Shown here: in pieces, positions 50,512 to 61,213 of the stretch
Layout: the number at the start of each line of letters is the position of its first letter
Numbering within the stretch: position 1 is the stretch's first letter
Assembly: GCA_001936135.1 (NCBI GenBank)
Contig: CP012818.1
Location: 1,116,001-1,180,000 of the forward strand
Length of the DNA: 64,000 bases
Direction of reading: 5' to 3'
Source of the DNA: Saccharomycopsis fibuligera x Saccharomycopsis cf. fibuligera
Lineage: Eukaryota; Ascomycota; Saccharomycetes; Ascoideales; Saccharomycopsidaceae
The notes under the pieces: generated by a model
What the model was told of the DNA's origin: nothing
Databases searched by the model: none
The model's input: the letters and a program-made list of their open reading frames with translations, nothing else
Translations under genes and position numbers: made by a program

Positions 50512-52217
50512 TGTAGAGTTGAGTGTTAGTTTTAGTGATGATGAGTAATAGACATAAGATGAGTGGAACAGAAAAAGGAAAGAACAGAAAAAGGACAAAA
50601 ACAACAATATTCAAGAAGGAGAGTGAAATTACCGAACGTGCCTTTCTCCAGTTTTTGTTTACGCTGGCAGTAAGCAAAAAATTTCAGCCCTTTCTCTTTT
50701 AGTCATATATTATATAATCATGGATAGTTGTCAATTTATGTAAGATGACGTATGGTGATATACTTGTATGTGGTATTGATCTGTGGTTTGAGGTGTGTAT
50801 ATGTGCATATCATTCAGTAACTGTCTACCTTAAAACCAGAAATGTTTTAACATAGACAAAACAGTTGTTATCTTTGTGTGTTGTCGTTGTAAGTAACTAA
50901 ATCTATGCTGATAGTTAGGTTTGCCTTATATACAAGTCATTCTTTTTTTTGACCACAGATGTTATAGAATTGTATGAATAATAATGAAATTTTAGTTATT
51001 ATTTTGCTTTAACCGCTTTCAACATTTGTTATAAAAACTTGCAACAGCGGGTTCCAGTTTCAATTCTTTTTCTTTTGGAACCCATACAGTGCCAGACTGA
51101 GTGTTAAGCAGTGACCTGCTTGTATTTATATATGATGATGGGTTGCATAAACTATCAACTTTCCTACTGCTTTCTCGGTCAAATATCCCATGACGTCCAG
51201 CAACACACGCTGCAATGACTTCGACCTAAACATGCCAAATATGGGAATGTTTTACGTCTTGCTGGAGCCTATAAGTAAAACCAGTCACTCAAGATTGCTT
51301 GTGAATGCTAAAATCTGATTTTTTCATAATAGCTACTATAGGCGCAGGTTCATTTCATGAGCACTGCCATTTTACTTGTATTTGACAAATAACTTATATT
51401 GCTTTCTTGCGTAAATTTGTTTTCAGCTTATGTTGTAACATAACTTGTTGTCACACAGTTTCAAAATTTAAAATGGATCCCCACTGATAATCTACTGTCA
51501 GTGAGCTCTGGGTATTTATCATCGATGCTTGAAGGCTTAAAATGAACTCTGAGACGCCAATTACACCCAACGTAAAGAGAATAGATTGCAAATGACGGAA
51601 GCACAGTTTGTTGTTTCTGAAAGTCAATATATCTAACTGTGTTTTAATATCTTTGTGTGTTGTTAGTGGGCTGACGTCTTGAATAGTATAACTTTTCGTG
51701 CCATTTCGTTAGGGGGAATCAAAGCTCAATGCAAGAGGCATGAATGCGAATAATTTTGTATATTTATTCTTTGCATTTTTTCCTTACTTTTTTCCATTTG
51801 GGTTTAATCATAGTTTCAAAACAATTTAAACCTGCTCGAAGGTGTTTGATTGTGTTTTCTGTAAGTGAAAAAATGTGGTGCTGGTGCTGGTGCTGGTGCA
51901 TACTTGTTTTTGTGCTTATACAAACCAAATTTGGTTCTCTGATGCGCATATCTGTATTGTACTAAAATGGAAATGAGAAGGAATTCTAAAGACTATCGTT
52001 TGTATGGTTATGTTGCTATTTACGCTATTATAACGTATGAGGTAAGTATTTGGTAAAATGCATGATTATTCGGAATGTATATTTTAAAAAACAATAAGTA
52101 ACACAGCAATGCGAGAAATAAAGATGATCAACAAAAAGAACCGAAAAAAAAAAAAAAAATAATAAAAGAAAAAGAAATGAATAAATTGATGAAGAAATGT
52201 GTACCAAACTTTTTTGA

Positions 52218-52259
<42 letters not shown>

Positions 52260-52284
52260 CGAAAAAACCAATCCCCATTTTCAC
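50512..52284. other. Intergenic between PMI40 promoter and ERS1 3' end
   Basis: 1.8 kb with no protein frame of substance. A34 lies at 52220-52253, i.e. T34 in ERS1 sense, 32 bases before the ERS1 stop codon in plus coordinates. A TGATGA at about 51,134 and a later CTGA resemble snoRNA boxes C and D but are far apart. A CTGGTG repeat is at 51878-51899. Confidence 0.5.
52220..52253. repeat. Homopolymer A34
   Basis: 34 uninterrupted A on the plus strand (T34 in ERS1 sense), starting about 30 bases past the ERS1 stop codon. Confidence 0.95.
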
Positions 52285-53466
52285 TCAAACTAGCTGATTT
52301 TTAGTTTCACTTTCTTCCTTCCGTTGCTCCCCCACAAGGTCTTTCAATATATGCGACTCCCCTGCTTGTTGTAACCCCAAGTTCAAATCATTCTTCTCAT
52401 ATAATCTCTTTTGCGCCAAAAAGCAAAAATCAAAAAAGAACCCCGCAATAACCAACCCACACTTGGCAAAATTCTTCTTTATAAAATCCACCAAACTGAA
52501 ATTCAACCTATGGTCAATCTCAATTCCCATCTTATTGATTGGTCGGTCATGTTTAAACTGTAACAAAATCATGTAATTATCAATGCAAATTTGGCATAAT
52601 GACGCGGTGCCACCGGCCAAGTCCAAATACACGCTTAGGAAAGGGTAGCCCTTGACTGATTTCTTCTTATAGTTTAGCAACAACTGCGGCACGTACTTGA
52701 TACAGTTGATGAAAAGTTTGACCATGGTGAGGATTTTTGTTAGGACAAGGAGAGATAATGCCTCGGTGACGAATGCCTGGTACAAGGATGTAGCGAGTAG
52801 GATGGTAAGTAATACAATCAAATACTTTGTGCTTGAGGAGATTCTTTTGAGAGTTTGCCACACATATTTGAAATCTTGCAGTAATGTAATGCGCTGCTTC
52901 GATTGCCTGTGGCCATTATGTTGCAGCAGCAGTGCAGAATCATGGTACGATTTGAGTTTGAGGATACGATAGTATAACACTTGGCAGAGAGTCACCAAGA
53001 CACATAGAAGACAATGACTAGCGTAAAAAAAATCAATCATCGATAATATTGGCTTGGTTTTGTAAACTTGCATGTAATCGCTGATGACTTTTTTGTTGAA
53101 TAGTTGAAGAGAAATGGTGATGAAATAGGACCAGTAGCCAATGACGTTTAAAAGAAGTGAGTCCAACGAAATAGCATCGGAGGATTTTAGACGGTAATTC
53201 ATGATTAGAGTTGGGTAAAAAGCAGAACTCTAGGAAGCGGGTTGTTAGTATGGGAGGATATTCAGTAAATGAAAACATATACAGAGTGCACCAGTCATGT
53301 TGGAAGGAGAAAGCAAAAGCCCCCAAGCCACATTGATCTGACGCAGCAGACAGACCCGCGGACAGCCAATGAAGCCCACTAATTTATTATTATGTTATGA
53401 TTTACATACCCAGCAGCAGACGTAAAATACCCCAAAGAGGGTGGACAGAAAAGAAAGAAACGACAT
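52285..53466 (-). CDS. ERS1: Cystinosin-like PQ-loop transporter Ers1, two exons
   Basis: Join on the minus strand 53466-53410 and 53229-52285, 333 residues. Ers1 is the yeast counterpart of human cystinosin, a proton-coupled cystine exporter of the vacuole/lysosome and endosomes. Exon 1 encodes a short membrane segment (MSFLSFLSTLFGVFYVCCW), and splicing gives WSSAFYPTLIMNYRLKSS, the first PQ-loop (Tyr-Pro in place of Pro-Gln, as in S. cerevisiae Ers1). The second PQ-loop is KYVPQLLLNYKKKSVKGYP followed by LDLAGGTASLCQ, with the conserved Asp of the family. About seven membrane helices are seen. The C-terminal tail is hydrophilic. Splicing is required: exon 2 alone lacks the first helix. The S. 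cerevisiae protein is 260 residues; the extra length is in a loop at about 110-140 and the tail. Confidence 0.93.
53230..53409 (-). other. Intron of ERS1
   Basis: 180 bases. 5' site GTATGT, branch TACTAAC at 53250-53244, 3' site TAG only 13 bases beyond the branch site. Phase 0. Confidence 0.9.
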
Positions 53467-54146
53467 TTTGGCTGGACTTCTTTCAGAGTTGCCAACTGGT
53501 AAGCAATAAAATATAATACAGCAGGGAGAAACTAGATGATCACAATGTGAATCAAAGTCAAAATCAAATCAAAATCAAAAAGTCAAATTCAATGCTTCCT
53601 TCTAGTTCACTTCATTGTGAAAATTGCAAACTGCCAGATCATCCCGGTTGCGTGCCCTGCAAACAGGCTCTTCTCGAGGAAAATGCGGTGCAGTATTGGA
53701 CTATGATGTCAGCGTCGTTGTTGGCATCGCTATAATCCTATGCTAGCTGCTTGTATAAAAACAAACTGATTCTCTGAGTTGGCGTCGTTTTAGCCTTCAC
53801 GGATTCAAGGAAAGCCTCTGTGTACGTATCGTTCTCCAGTGCTCTTCTCACAGCTGACATTTGCAATACAAAACTGCACTAAAAACGCTCTCCCAGCATG
53901 ACCTTTTGATCCACATTAGTGGTGCATTAAAAACACTGTTCACATGACCCTCATAGTTAAAATCAATCTTTTTTTCCTTCTCTCGTTAGTATGGCAAAGA
54001 CGGAGCAGGTTTCTTAGTAATGATAACAAAAAAGGAAAAATAAATTTTCAGCCTTTGCCATTTCATTAGCTCATCTTTGATTTGAACCAAAACGATATCA
54101 CCAACAAGGCTAATTCAACAACCACTAGATCATCGTGTTGCACAAT
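53467..54146. other. Divergent promoter region ERS1/SDH5
   Basis: 680 bases. An AAATCAAAATCA-type repeat is at 53549-53584. TTCACATG at 53940 is one base off the Cbf1 consensus. Nothing else is recognised. Confidence 0.45.
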
Positions 54147-54665
54147 ATGTTTTCAGCCGCGCTATTTAAAAGATCTTTTGCTGCTCTTAGCAGCAGACCA
54201 GCTACCGCTTTTCAAATATACAGACCACTCTCCACCACCAGAATGCTTTTCAACAACAACAACAGCAACACTAGAAATGATTTAAATATTGCCCCAAAGG
54301 AGCCAGGCTCAGACGAGCTTGAGATTTCCGTTAAGCCGCTCCCAAGACACGGTGAATCTATTGATACAAAACGTGCCAGACTCTTATACCAGTCCCGCAA
54401 GCGTGGGATTTTGGAGACTGATTTGCTTTTATCCAGATTTGCCGCCAAGTATTTGAAACATATGACATTAGCGGAACTCGAAGAGTATGATAAGCTTTTG
54501 GACTTGCCGGACTGGGATATCTACTACTGGGCAACGGAAAATTATGAGGTGACGCCGTTGAAAGAGGAATGGAAGCAGAGCAAGATTTTGAAGTCCTTGC
54601 AGGAGTTCAGTGTTAATAAGGAGAAGGAGGTGCTAAGAATGCCGGAACTCAAAGAGTATCAATGA
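54147..54665 (+). CDS. SDH5: Succinate dehydrogenase flavinylation factor Sdh5 (SDHAF2/Emi5)
   Basis: 172 residues. Sdh5 is a mitochondrial matrix protein needed for covalent attachment of FAD to Sdh1 in complex II. The first 40 residues are basic and Ser/Ala-rich with no acids ([18 protein letters not shown]), a clear presequence. The core is intact: [20 protein letters not shown] holds the Arg-Gly-x-x-Glu motif, then [25 protein letters not shown]. The start is the ATG at 54147. Convergent with the MTF2-like gene. Confidence 0.96.
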   Translation: MFSAALFKRSFAALSSRPATAFQIYRPLSTTRMLFNNNNSNTRNDLNIAPKEPGSDELEISVKPLPRHGESIDTKRARLLYQSRKRGILETDLLLSRFAAKYLKHMTLAELEEYDKLLDLPDWDIYYWATENYEVTPLKEEWKQSKILKSLQEFSVNKEKEVLRMPELKEYQ

Positions 54666-55044
54666 GAAGTTAAGAGGAAAGGAAAGAGAAGGGAACAGAA
54701 GATGGTAAAATTTGGTATTACGGCGGTTTTCCTAAGCGTCACATAAGGTAGACCAAACCTGGACATATGCAGGATGTATATACATGTACATTTCCATTAT
54801 AAAAATAATGATAAATTATAAAAAGTGCGTCAAGTATTGCTTTCGTTTGCCATTATTTGTAAATAGACAAAATCAATATTATTCGTGTGTTGGTAATATC
54901 CTGGCGTTTGTAGAGAACGAGAGAGAGAGAGAGAGAGAGAGTAGTGTGTTATGGTTAGGATTTAAGCTGAAGCAATTCTAGCTGAAAACGCTCAGGTATC
55001 CCGCTTATGAGCCAACAACATAGTCACCCGTTGATACTACCCGA
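54666..55044. other. Intergenic between convergent SDH5 and the MTF2-like gene
   Basis: 379 bases. A (GA)n dinucleotide repeat lies at 54919-54941. No other feature. Confidence 0.6.
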
Positions 55045-56736
55045 CTAATTTGCCATCATGTTGATCAACAACTTATCGATCAACTGCAATTTGTTATAGT
55101 CTTCCAAATTCCAAACTTTACTATTTGCTTTATTGTCATCTAGCTCAAACTCATCGTTCATGTACTGCAATAACTTGGCCTCGTTTTCATCTGTTACCAA
55201 ACTTTGCAAGTCATTCTGATCATTAGACAGCGAACTGTCGTCCTTGCTAGTCCCGGACAACAACGCATGGCCTTCTTTGCTAACTTTGGTCAACACTTCG
55301 ATCGTCCCTTTATTGGACAAAATTCCATTCATCTTGGTTTCAAAAATCAAGCTTTCAATGATGCTGAAATCACGAAACTGTTGCCAGAGTGAGTTCATCA
55401 AAAAGTTGTACACTTCAATGTCGCAACCATAGGCAAAAAGTTCAATTGGCTTGGATTTTTTGATAGTTTCAAAAATTGTAAGGATATCGTTGATAGCAAT
55501 AGATGGTTGAAAGTTTTCATACAAAGCCTCGAAGGAAGCTTTTAGGAGGATTGATAGCGTTAGCTCGTTTACTATCGGTTCGGACGGGTTGAGCTCAGAC
55601 TGGGTCTTGATCTTGTCAATATGGTGTTTCTTGAGCTGCGAGACACTATTGCTGTTGCTGCTGTTGTTGCTGCCATTGTTATCATCAGCACCATAATCAT
55701 AAGAGCTATATCTTTTCAAGATTCCCTGCGTGATAAAGTTATTCAATTCATAATCAGTTGCAATCTCATTTTTGATATAATGTATACTACGCAGCAATGC
55801 GGTGCTCACCAACTGCGCTAATTCTACCTTCTGCTCCTGTCTTGCTCTTGATGAAGCTACTTCATTGCCAAGAATAAACCGAGATCCAACTCGCGATTGA
55901 TCGCCTCTGATGCCGCCATTGCCATTCCCCATGGCAACGCCGCTGCCTACTCCGGCGAGCAACTTGTCCATGAATTCTGGTGAATACTTGGCACTGTTTT
56001 TCGATGCTGTCCCCTCGCTCCCGCTGCCGCTGCTTTCATTGCTGAGAATGTCTTGAAATATGTCACCAAAAAGTTTTCTCTCTGAGCTGACCCGATCTGT
56101 TGGCGCTGGCGATGTCTCTGCTGCTGGAGACGACGACAACGACGAATTAGCAACATTGATTATTTCCGTATAGTCGCGTGCTGCCTCGTTTTTCCACTTG
56201 TTTGCTTTACTTCCTAAAGTTGAAGATAAAATATCGTACACAACAGAGGATTCAGAGTCCTCAGCGGAGACGCTCGCTGGCCCTGGCTCTGCTGGTGTTC
56301 CTTGTGTTGGGTCGCTGGTGGCCAGCTTGGGCGTCGTTATGAGATTTGGCTCATTTAGAGCAGTAGAGCTATCTATATCATCAAGGTTGAATGCTGTAAA
56401 TAATGAGTCCTTATCAGAATCATCGTACGGCACATAAGTTTCGTTACTTTTTACCGCAGATCTGCCAGTGTCTTTGTTGCTGTTAGTGTCCACGGCCAGA
56501 CTTGCCAGCTTCCTGTCGAGCTCTTTAATCTTATCCGTTTTGAAAAGATCCTCAAGTTTTTTGTCAAAGATGGAGTCATCTCCATTGTTTTTGCATTGGG
56601 TCCGTGAGCTGGTGAAACACCGCACAGCTTGATTGGTTCTTATACTGAGAGAAATGTGATGAGAATGGCGAGGGCACGCAGCAGCCTGAGCTCGCACCAT
56701 TGCTTTTGATACTATTCTTATGTTAGATCTGAGCAT
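55045..56736 (-). CDS. MTF2: Mitochondrial protein of the Mtf2/Nam1 type (mitochondrial mRNA processing/translation)
   Basis: 563 residues. The first 50 residues carry many Arg and Ser and no acids (MLRSNIRIVSKAMVRAQ...), a mitochondrial presequence. Residues of about 60-300 are acidic, Ser-rich and variable. The C-terminal domain at about 380-520 is helical: DILTIFETIKKSKPIELFAY, EVYNFLMNSLWQQFRDFSII, FETKMNGILSNKGTIEVLTK. This resembles the end of S. cerevisiae Mtf2/Nam1, which binds the mitochondrial RNA polymerase Rpo41 and supports processing and translation of mitochondrial mRNAs. The match is of helical pattern and not strong. Other helical-repeat mitochondrial translation factors are possible. 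The start is the first ATG. Tandem with MRP10. Confidence 0.62.
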   Translation of the reverse strand: MLRSNIRIVSKAMVRAQAAACPRHSHHISLSIRTNQAVRCFTSSRTQCKNNGDDSIFDKKLEDLFKTDKIKELDRKLASLAVDTNSNKDTGRSAVKSNETYVPYDDSDKDSLFTAFNLDDIDSSTALNEPNLITTPKLATSDPTQGTPAEPGPASVSAEDSESSVVYDILSSTLGSKANKWKNEAARDYTEIINVANSSLSSSPAAETSPAPTDRVSSERKLFGDIFQDILSNESSGSGSEGTASKNSAKYSPEFMDKLLAGVGSGVAMGNGNGGIRGDQSRVGSRFILGNEVASSRARQEQKVELAQLVSTALLRSIHYIKNEIATDYELNNFITQGILKRYSSYDYGADDNNGSNNSSNSNSVSQLKKHHIDKIKTQSELNPSEPIVNELTLSILLKASFEALYENFQPSIAINDILTIFETIKKSKPIELFAYGCDIEVYNFLMNSLWQQFRDFSIIESLIFETKMNGILSNKGTIEVLTKVSKEGHALLSGTSKDDSSLSNDQNDLQSLVTDENEAKLLQYMNDEFELDDNKANSKVWNLEDYNKLQLIDKLLINMMAN

Positions 56737-56841
56737 ATTGAGACGCTGGGAGAATCACTTCTGCTTCTAATTTGGTCCCAGTACTGTAGAACTGGTGATC
56801 TATTCAAATCAGTAACATCTCATCGCCTCCGCTTACAGTAA

Positions 56842-56887
<46 letters not shown>

Positions 56888-57150
56888 CTCTCACAGTACT
56901 TACAAGATTCAATTTTCACGTTTTACCCGACAGAAATCGCCATAGCAGGCGGCGCACGCTACAAGAGAACATTGAAATAAAAGACACACTATATTTAGCC
57001 AGACATAGTAGCGCATATGTACAGAAACATCAGTAGTAAAACACACGGACCAGAAACAGGAAGAAAAATGTAAGAAATCACTAAAAAAAAAGACATGAAG
57101 CGAGAGATAAAGAGACGTGAATATCGAAAAATAGCAGCTGCAAAGCTTTT
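56737..57150. other. Intergenic between MTF2-like promoter and MRP10 3' end
   Basis: 414 bases holding a T41 run at 56847-56887, about 110 bases upstream of the MTF2-like start codon. Confidence 0.6.
56847..56887. repeat. Homopolymer T41
   Basis: 41 uninterrupted T on the plus strand, the joint longest run of the window. Confidence 0.95.
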
Positions 57151-57488
57151 TCAATCGTGAGGCTTGCCGGAGATCTTTGGATACAATCTCGATGCGTGGT
57201 AGTTGATGGACGATAGCACCTCTTTTTCAGGTTTCTAGATGGTTGTTAGTAAGTCGCAAAGACATGGGGCTATGCAAATAATCGAGCAAGAATACACACC
57301 TTGATGTCCATGCAGCCCTTCAAGTCCTTTTCCAAGTGGGCGCACACAGTGCTTCCCTCGCCGTTGGAGGCCCAGCAGTTGAGCAAGGAGCTCATAAGCA
57401 CAACACAGGAGTTAGTCTGCTGCTGCAACACAGGCTTCTTGACTCTGAGTTTAGGGAGCGGTGGCAATCTGACTGGCTTGGAGCTCAT
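57151..57488 (-). CDS. MRP10: Mitochondrial small ribosomal subunit protein Mrp10 (mS37), two exons
   Basis: Join on the minus strand 57488-57300 and 57234-57151, 90 residues. Mrp10 is a mitoribosome protein with a twin Cx9C fold. The start MSSKPVRLPPLPKLRVKKP matches the family. The two Cx9C motifs are CVVLMSSLLNC and CAHLEKDLKGC. Exon 2 encodes KPEKEVLSSINYHASRLY and ends SGKPHD, matching the NYHAARLYDRINGKPHD end of the S. cerevisiae protein, which confirms the splice. Without splicing the frame runs on for nine codons and loses that end. Divergent from SIR2 across 361 bases. Confidence 0.96.
57235..57299 (-). other. Intron of MRP10
   Basis: 65 bases, the shortest mRNA intron here. 5' site GTGTGT (differs from the usual GTATGT), branch TACTAAC at 57251-57245, 3' site TAG. 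Phase 0. Supported by protein similarity on both sides. Confidence 0.92.
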
Positions 57489-57849
57489 CTTTGGTGCTGT
57501 GATGTGTAGATAAAAGCCTGATGATGTTGTCCACTTAACAGACAGGCACTGCTGCTTAGTATCAGCATTACTTTATTTGTTGACTGAGTCCAAATTTTCA
57601 CTCCTCTCTTGCGGGTAATCCTACGGAGGATGCCCCGGGCTGCTGCGCACAGTGCAAACGGGAAAAAATGGTGAGTTTCCTCTGCGACTGCAAACCAACA
57701 TCGAAACCGCGCGAAACAAAACAAAACGAAACGAAATCAGAATTTGTGTGTTTTTTGTCTGCCAGCTGGCCACCCCTGAGGGATAACACAGACAGCCAGT
57801 GCCACTCATCACTCACTTCTCGGACCCTCTGACAGTACTCGGCCACAGC
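57489..57849. other. Divergent promoter MRP10/SIR2
   Basis: 361 bases. AAAACAAAACGAAACG-type repeats lie at 57715-57735. No named site is recognised. Confidence 0.5.
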
Positions 57850-59982
57850 ATGAGCTCGCATCTCCCCAACAAGAGACTGGCCCATTTGCGTGGCGGCCCG
57901 CCAGCCAAGGCCCACAAGGCTGCCGCTGCGTCGTCTGTCCGCCATAGCGCCCCCCAGCAGCAACAGCATCAGCATCAGCGTCAGCAAGGACAACAAGAAG
58001 ACATCATTATTGGTGACAGCGACGACAGCGACAGCGAAAACGAAGACGACGACGTTGTCAGCCTCAGCCCCAGCATCAGCGGCAACGGCAGCGGCAGTGG
58101 CAGCGGCAGTGGCAGCGGCAGTGGCAGTGGTGATCAAAAATTAACTGGCAAATACAATAACCAAAACAGTGATAATAATAATGACGATAGACTTTCAGAA
58201 GACAACAGCAGGGCTGCAACTTCTAAGGGCCATCCTCTGCATCGTAATCATAATAACACTGACGCCCATCCTCACAATAATCGCAGCGCGACAACGCCGC
58301 ACGCGGACACTCCCGGCAGCGCGAATAGCAATAGTCACCATCAGAGTAGTAGCAACAGCGACGATAACGATAACGATAACGATAACGATAACGACAACTC
58401 GCTTTCAGACTCTTCGGAAAGCAGCGATTTGCAAGAGATAACATACGAGGATATTGTCAAGGAGCAGGCAGACGGCAAGACTGATCACCGCTCCGGTAAT
58501 GGTAAACAGTCTTACACTGCCGCCACCGCTAGCACCACTACCACCACCACCACTGCCACCACTGCCACCACTGCCACCACTGCCACCACTGCCACTGCCA
58601 ACGGCTCGAGCAGCAGTGGCTCAAGCAGAAGCACGACTCCGGCAAGTGGTAGCAGTAGCGATAAACTGACTAATGGCAATTCTTTGGATAAAAGCAATTG
58701 GTTGCCCTTCAGTATGGCCGACGTTCAACAAGTAAGAAGCTTCTTGAAAGTTGAAGGCAGTATGGCATTTTTGGACAAATATTTACCTTCTGCGGCGTCT
58801 GGTGAAGATATCGTGAAGCTCACCATGTTGCTTGGTTATTATCCGGTAGATGTTACTGATTACAATGACGAGAAAAACCTAGTCAAGGTGGTGAAAAATC
58901 TACAGAAAGCAATGAACAAAGTGCTCAGCATGAGAAACAGACTTAAAGATTTCAACACTTTGGATCAAGTGGTTGACAAAATTCAGAAAAGCAGCAGGAT
59001 TCTTGTTTTGACCGGGGCAGGAATTTCAACATCCCTAGGTATCCCGGATTTTAGATCGTCAAAGGGGTTCTATGCACAATTGCAACATTTGGGACTTTCC
59101 GATCCTCAGGAGGTCTTTGACTTGGAGTTTTTCCATGAAGATCCGTCAATTTTTTACTCTATCGCAGATATGATTTTACCTCCAGAAAACAAATTCACCC
59201 CACTACATGCATTCCTCAAATTATTGGACACTAAGGGAAAACTACTAAGAAACTATACTCAGAACATTGATAACTTGGAGGCGGCTGCCGGTATATCTCC
59301 GGAGAAAATGATCCAGTGTCATGGAAGTTTTGCTAGCGCTAGTTGTCAATCTTGTCGCTATGGGGTCCCCGGCACTGCCATATTTGCTGAAATAAGAAAC
59401 CATGAGCTTCCAATATGTCCTCGTTGCGCGCCCAAGAGAAAGCAATTAGAAAATAGTAATAAATTAATGTACAATGCATCTTTCGGGGTAATGAAGCCCG
59501 ACATTACTTTTTTTGGTGAATCGTTACCTAGCCTTTTCCACGACAACATAAAAAAAGATATCAAGAATTGCGATCTTTTAATCTGTATCGGAACATCGTT
59601 GAAAGTTGCCCCCGTTAGCGAGATAGTCAATAAGGTTCCTGAAGACATTCCGCAAATTTTGATCAACAAGGACCCAGTGACTCATTGTGAGTTCGACGTA
59701 TCCTTGTTAGGTTATTGTGATCAGGTGGCTACGTATCTTTGTGACAAGTTGCAATGGCAATTGAAACATGAAGACGTGCCGAAGATCAAAAACAGTGATT
59801 TGCATTGTGACGCTATTGACGAGACTAGCGGGGTTTATGAAGTGACGGATAAAAAACAGCGCGAGTTGATTAAACAGCAGCAAGAGCAGCAGCAACAACA
59901 ACAACAGCAAGAGGAGCAGCAGCAGCAGCAACAGCAGCGAGAGCAGCAGCAGATTGAACGTCTAGGTGATAACGATAGTTAG
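57850..59982 (+). CDS. SIR2: NAD-dependent protein deacetylase, Sir2/Hst1 family
   Basis: 710 residues from ATG 57850 (MSSHLPNKRLAHLRGG). Sir2-family enzymes remove acetyl groups from histones using NAD and act in silencing, rDNA stability and promoter repression. The N-terminal 285 residues are low complexity: Ser-Gly repeat (58083-58130), Asp-Asn repeat from AACGAT units (58366-58400), Thr run (58531-58590). An ASC-type N-terminal domain follows (about 290-370). The catalytic core is about 375-640: LTGAGISTSLGIPDFRSSKG, YTQNIDNLE, catalytic His in QCHGSF (about 488), zinc Cys pairs CQSC and CPRC, KPDITFFGE, LICIGTSLKVAPVSEI and INKDP. The end is a Gln-rich tail. Layout and similarity fit Sir2 and Hst1 equally; many yeasts of this group have both, so the symbol is provisional. 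Confidence 0.93.
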   Translation: MSSHLPNKRLAHLRGGPPAKAHKAAAASSVRHSAPQQQQHQHQRQQGQQEDIIIGDSDDSDSENEDDDVVSLSPSISGNGSGSGSGSGSGSGSGDQKLTGKYNNQNSDNNNDDRLSEDNSRAATSKGHPLHRNHNNTDAHPHNNRSATTPHADTPGSANSNSHHQSSSNSDDNDNDNDNDNDNSLSDSSESSDLQEITYEDIVKEQADGKTDHRSGNGKQSYTAATASTTTTTTTATTATTATTATTATANGSSSSGSSRSTTPASGSSSDKLTNGNSLDKSNWLPFSMADVQQVRSFLKVEGSMAFLDKYLPSAASGEDIVKLTMLLGYYPVDVTDYNDEKNLVKVVKNLQKAMNKVLSMRNRLKDFNTLDQVVDKIQKSSRILVLTGAGISTSLGIPDFRSSKGFYAQLQHLGLSDPQEVFDLEFFHEDPSIFYSIADMILPPENKFTPLHAFLKLLDTKGKLLRNYTQNIDNLEAAAGISPEKMIQCHGSFASASCQSCRYGVPGTAIFAEIRNHELPICPRCAPKRKQLENSNKLMYNASFGVMKPDITFFGESLPSLFHDNIKKDIKNCDLLICIGTSLKVAPVSEIVNKVPEDIPQILINKDPVTHCEFDVSLLGYCDQVATYLCDKLQWQLKHEDVPKIKNSDLHCDAIDETSGVYEVTDKKQRELIKQQQEQQQQQQQQEEQQQQQQQREQQQIERLGDNDS

Positions 59983-61213
59983 TGGAGTTTATCTTTACAG
60001 GGTATTGTTTGAGTTTCTCATTGATTGCTCGATAGTGCAATTTTTGTATGGAGTGTAATAGTATAATGTGCAATTTATATTTCCATGTTGGTGTGGACCA
60101 TGGCTATAAGATGTTTAGATTTCGGGTGTGCGGTGGGTGATATGTGTTTCGTGATATGAAACATGATAGCATATATGAAGATGAACATGTATGTGTGTCC
60201 CAAGGCTTTATTTTCCTGTATATGTAAGTGTATATATATCTACATTACTATATTTTAATTATAATTTTTATTTCATTTATCACATGTTACGTTGATCACT
60301 TCCTTTTCTTTTTCCGTTGAAATCTTTTTTCAATACTTTTTTTTTTTTTTTTGAAATATTACTTTAAACATCTTCTATTTCACGTTTTTCTATGTGTTTC
60401 TTTTCCCATATTATTTCCTTTTATTTCCTTTTCCATAATTTCATCTTGTTATAATATTCTAGCTTTTTTCTAACCTTTTCTGATATATATAAATATATAT
60501 TTCCACCTCTCTTTCATTCTTCAACAGCATTTTTCAAATTTTTTTTTAACCTACTTAGACACGCAAAGTTAATTTTCCTGACTTTCTCCTAACCCCAAAT
60601 TCTTGCTTCTTTTTTTCAATTTTGCTTCCAATTTCAATTTTTATTTTACTTGTAGCCATGCTTCCGTTTTTTTACCTTTAGTTCTTTGATTTTCTTTTTG
60701 AGCTAGCTAATAACTATGATTCTCATGATCAAACACTTTTATTTGTCGCTGCTGAGTAAATATAAAACTATATAGCCTTATGTTAGTCTTGCTGTAAGGA
60801 TAACCCATGACACGATAAAGTAAAATCTCCTACCTGCCTTTGCTCCGCTGGAGTAGTTTGCACAACTCAAGCGGTAATGATACATAACTGTGGAAATAAA
60901 TAGGTGTATTTACTAGCAAGCACTATATAGAGGCCATAGTATAATGGCATTTAAAAAAGTTTAATAAAAATTTGACAAATATCAAATAGGGGTAATGACG
61001 GTAAAATTAAAAGGAAAATCGTAAAAATTAATGGTATGGAAAAAAAAGGAGGATATAAATTATAATGATGGTAATTATTAAAAGCTAAAAAACTAAAATA
61101 AAAATTGAGGGAAAAGCGTGAATAATGGAAAAGTATGAAGGGCGAACACAAGCAAGGAAAAAATAAATTAACTATAATAGAAAGGATGGGGTCATGATGG
61201 AAAGTATGAAGAA
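59983..61213. other. Intergenic between convergent SIR2 and TUB1
   Basis: 1.2 kb. The SIR2 side (60,240-60,720) is T-rich, the TUB1 side (60,950-61,200) is A-rich on the plus strand. T-runs of 14 or fewer. No RNA gene was recognised. Confidence 0.55.

Noticed and set aside
51130-51320. TGATGA and CTGA as a box C/D snoRNA
   Set aside because: The boxes are about 180 bases apart with no pairing terminal stem seen, too long for a normal C/D RNA.
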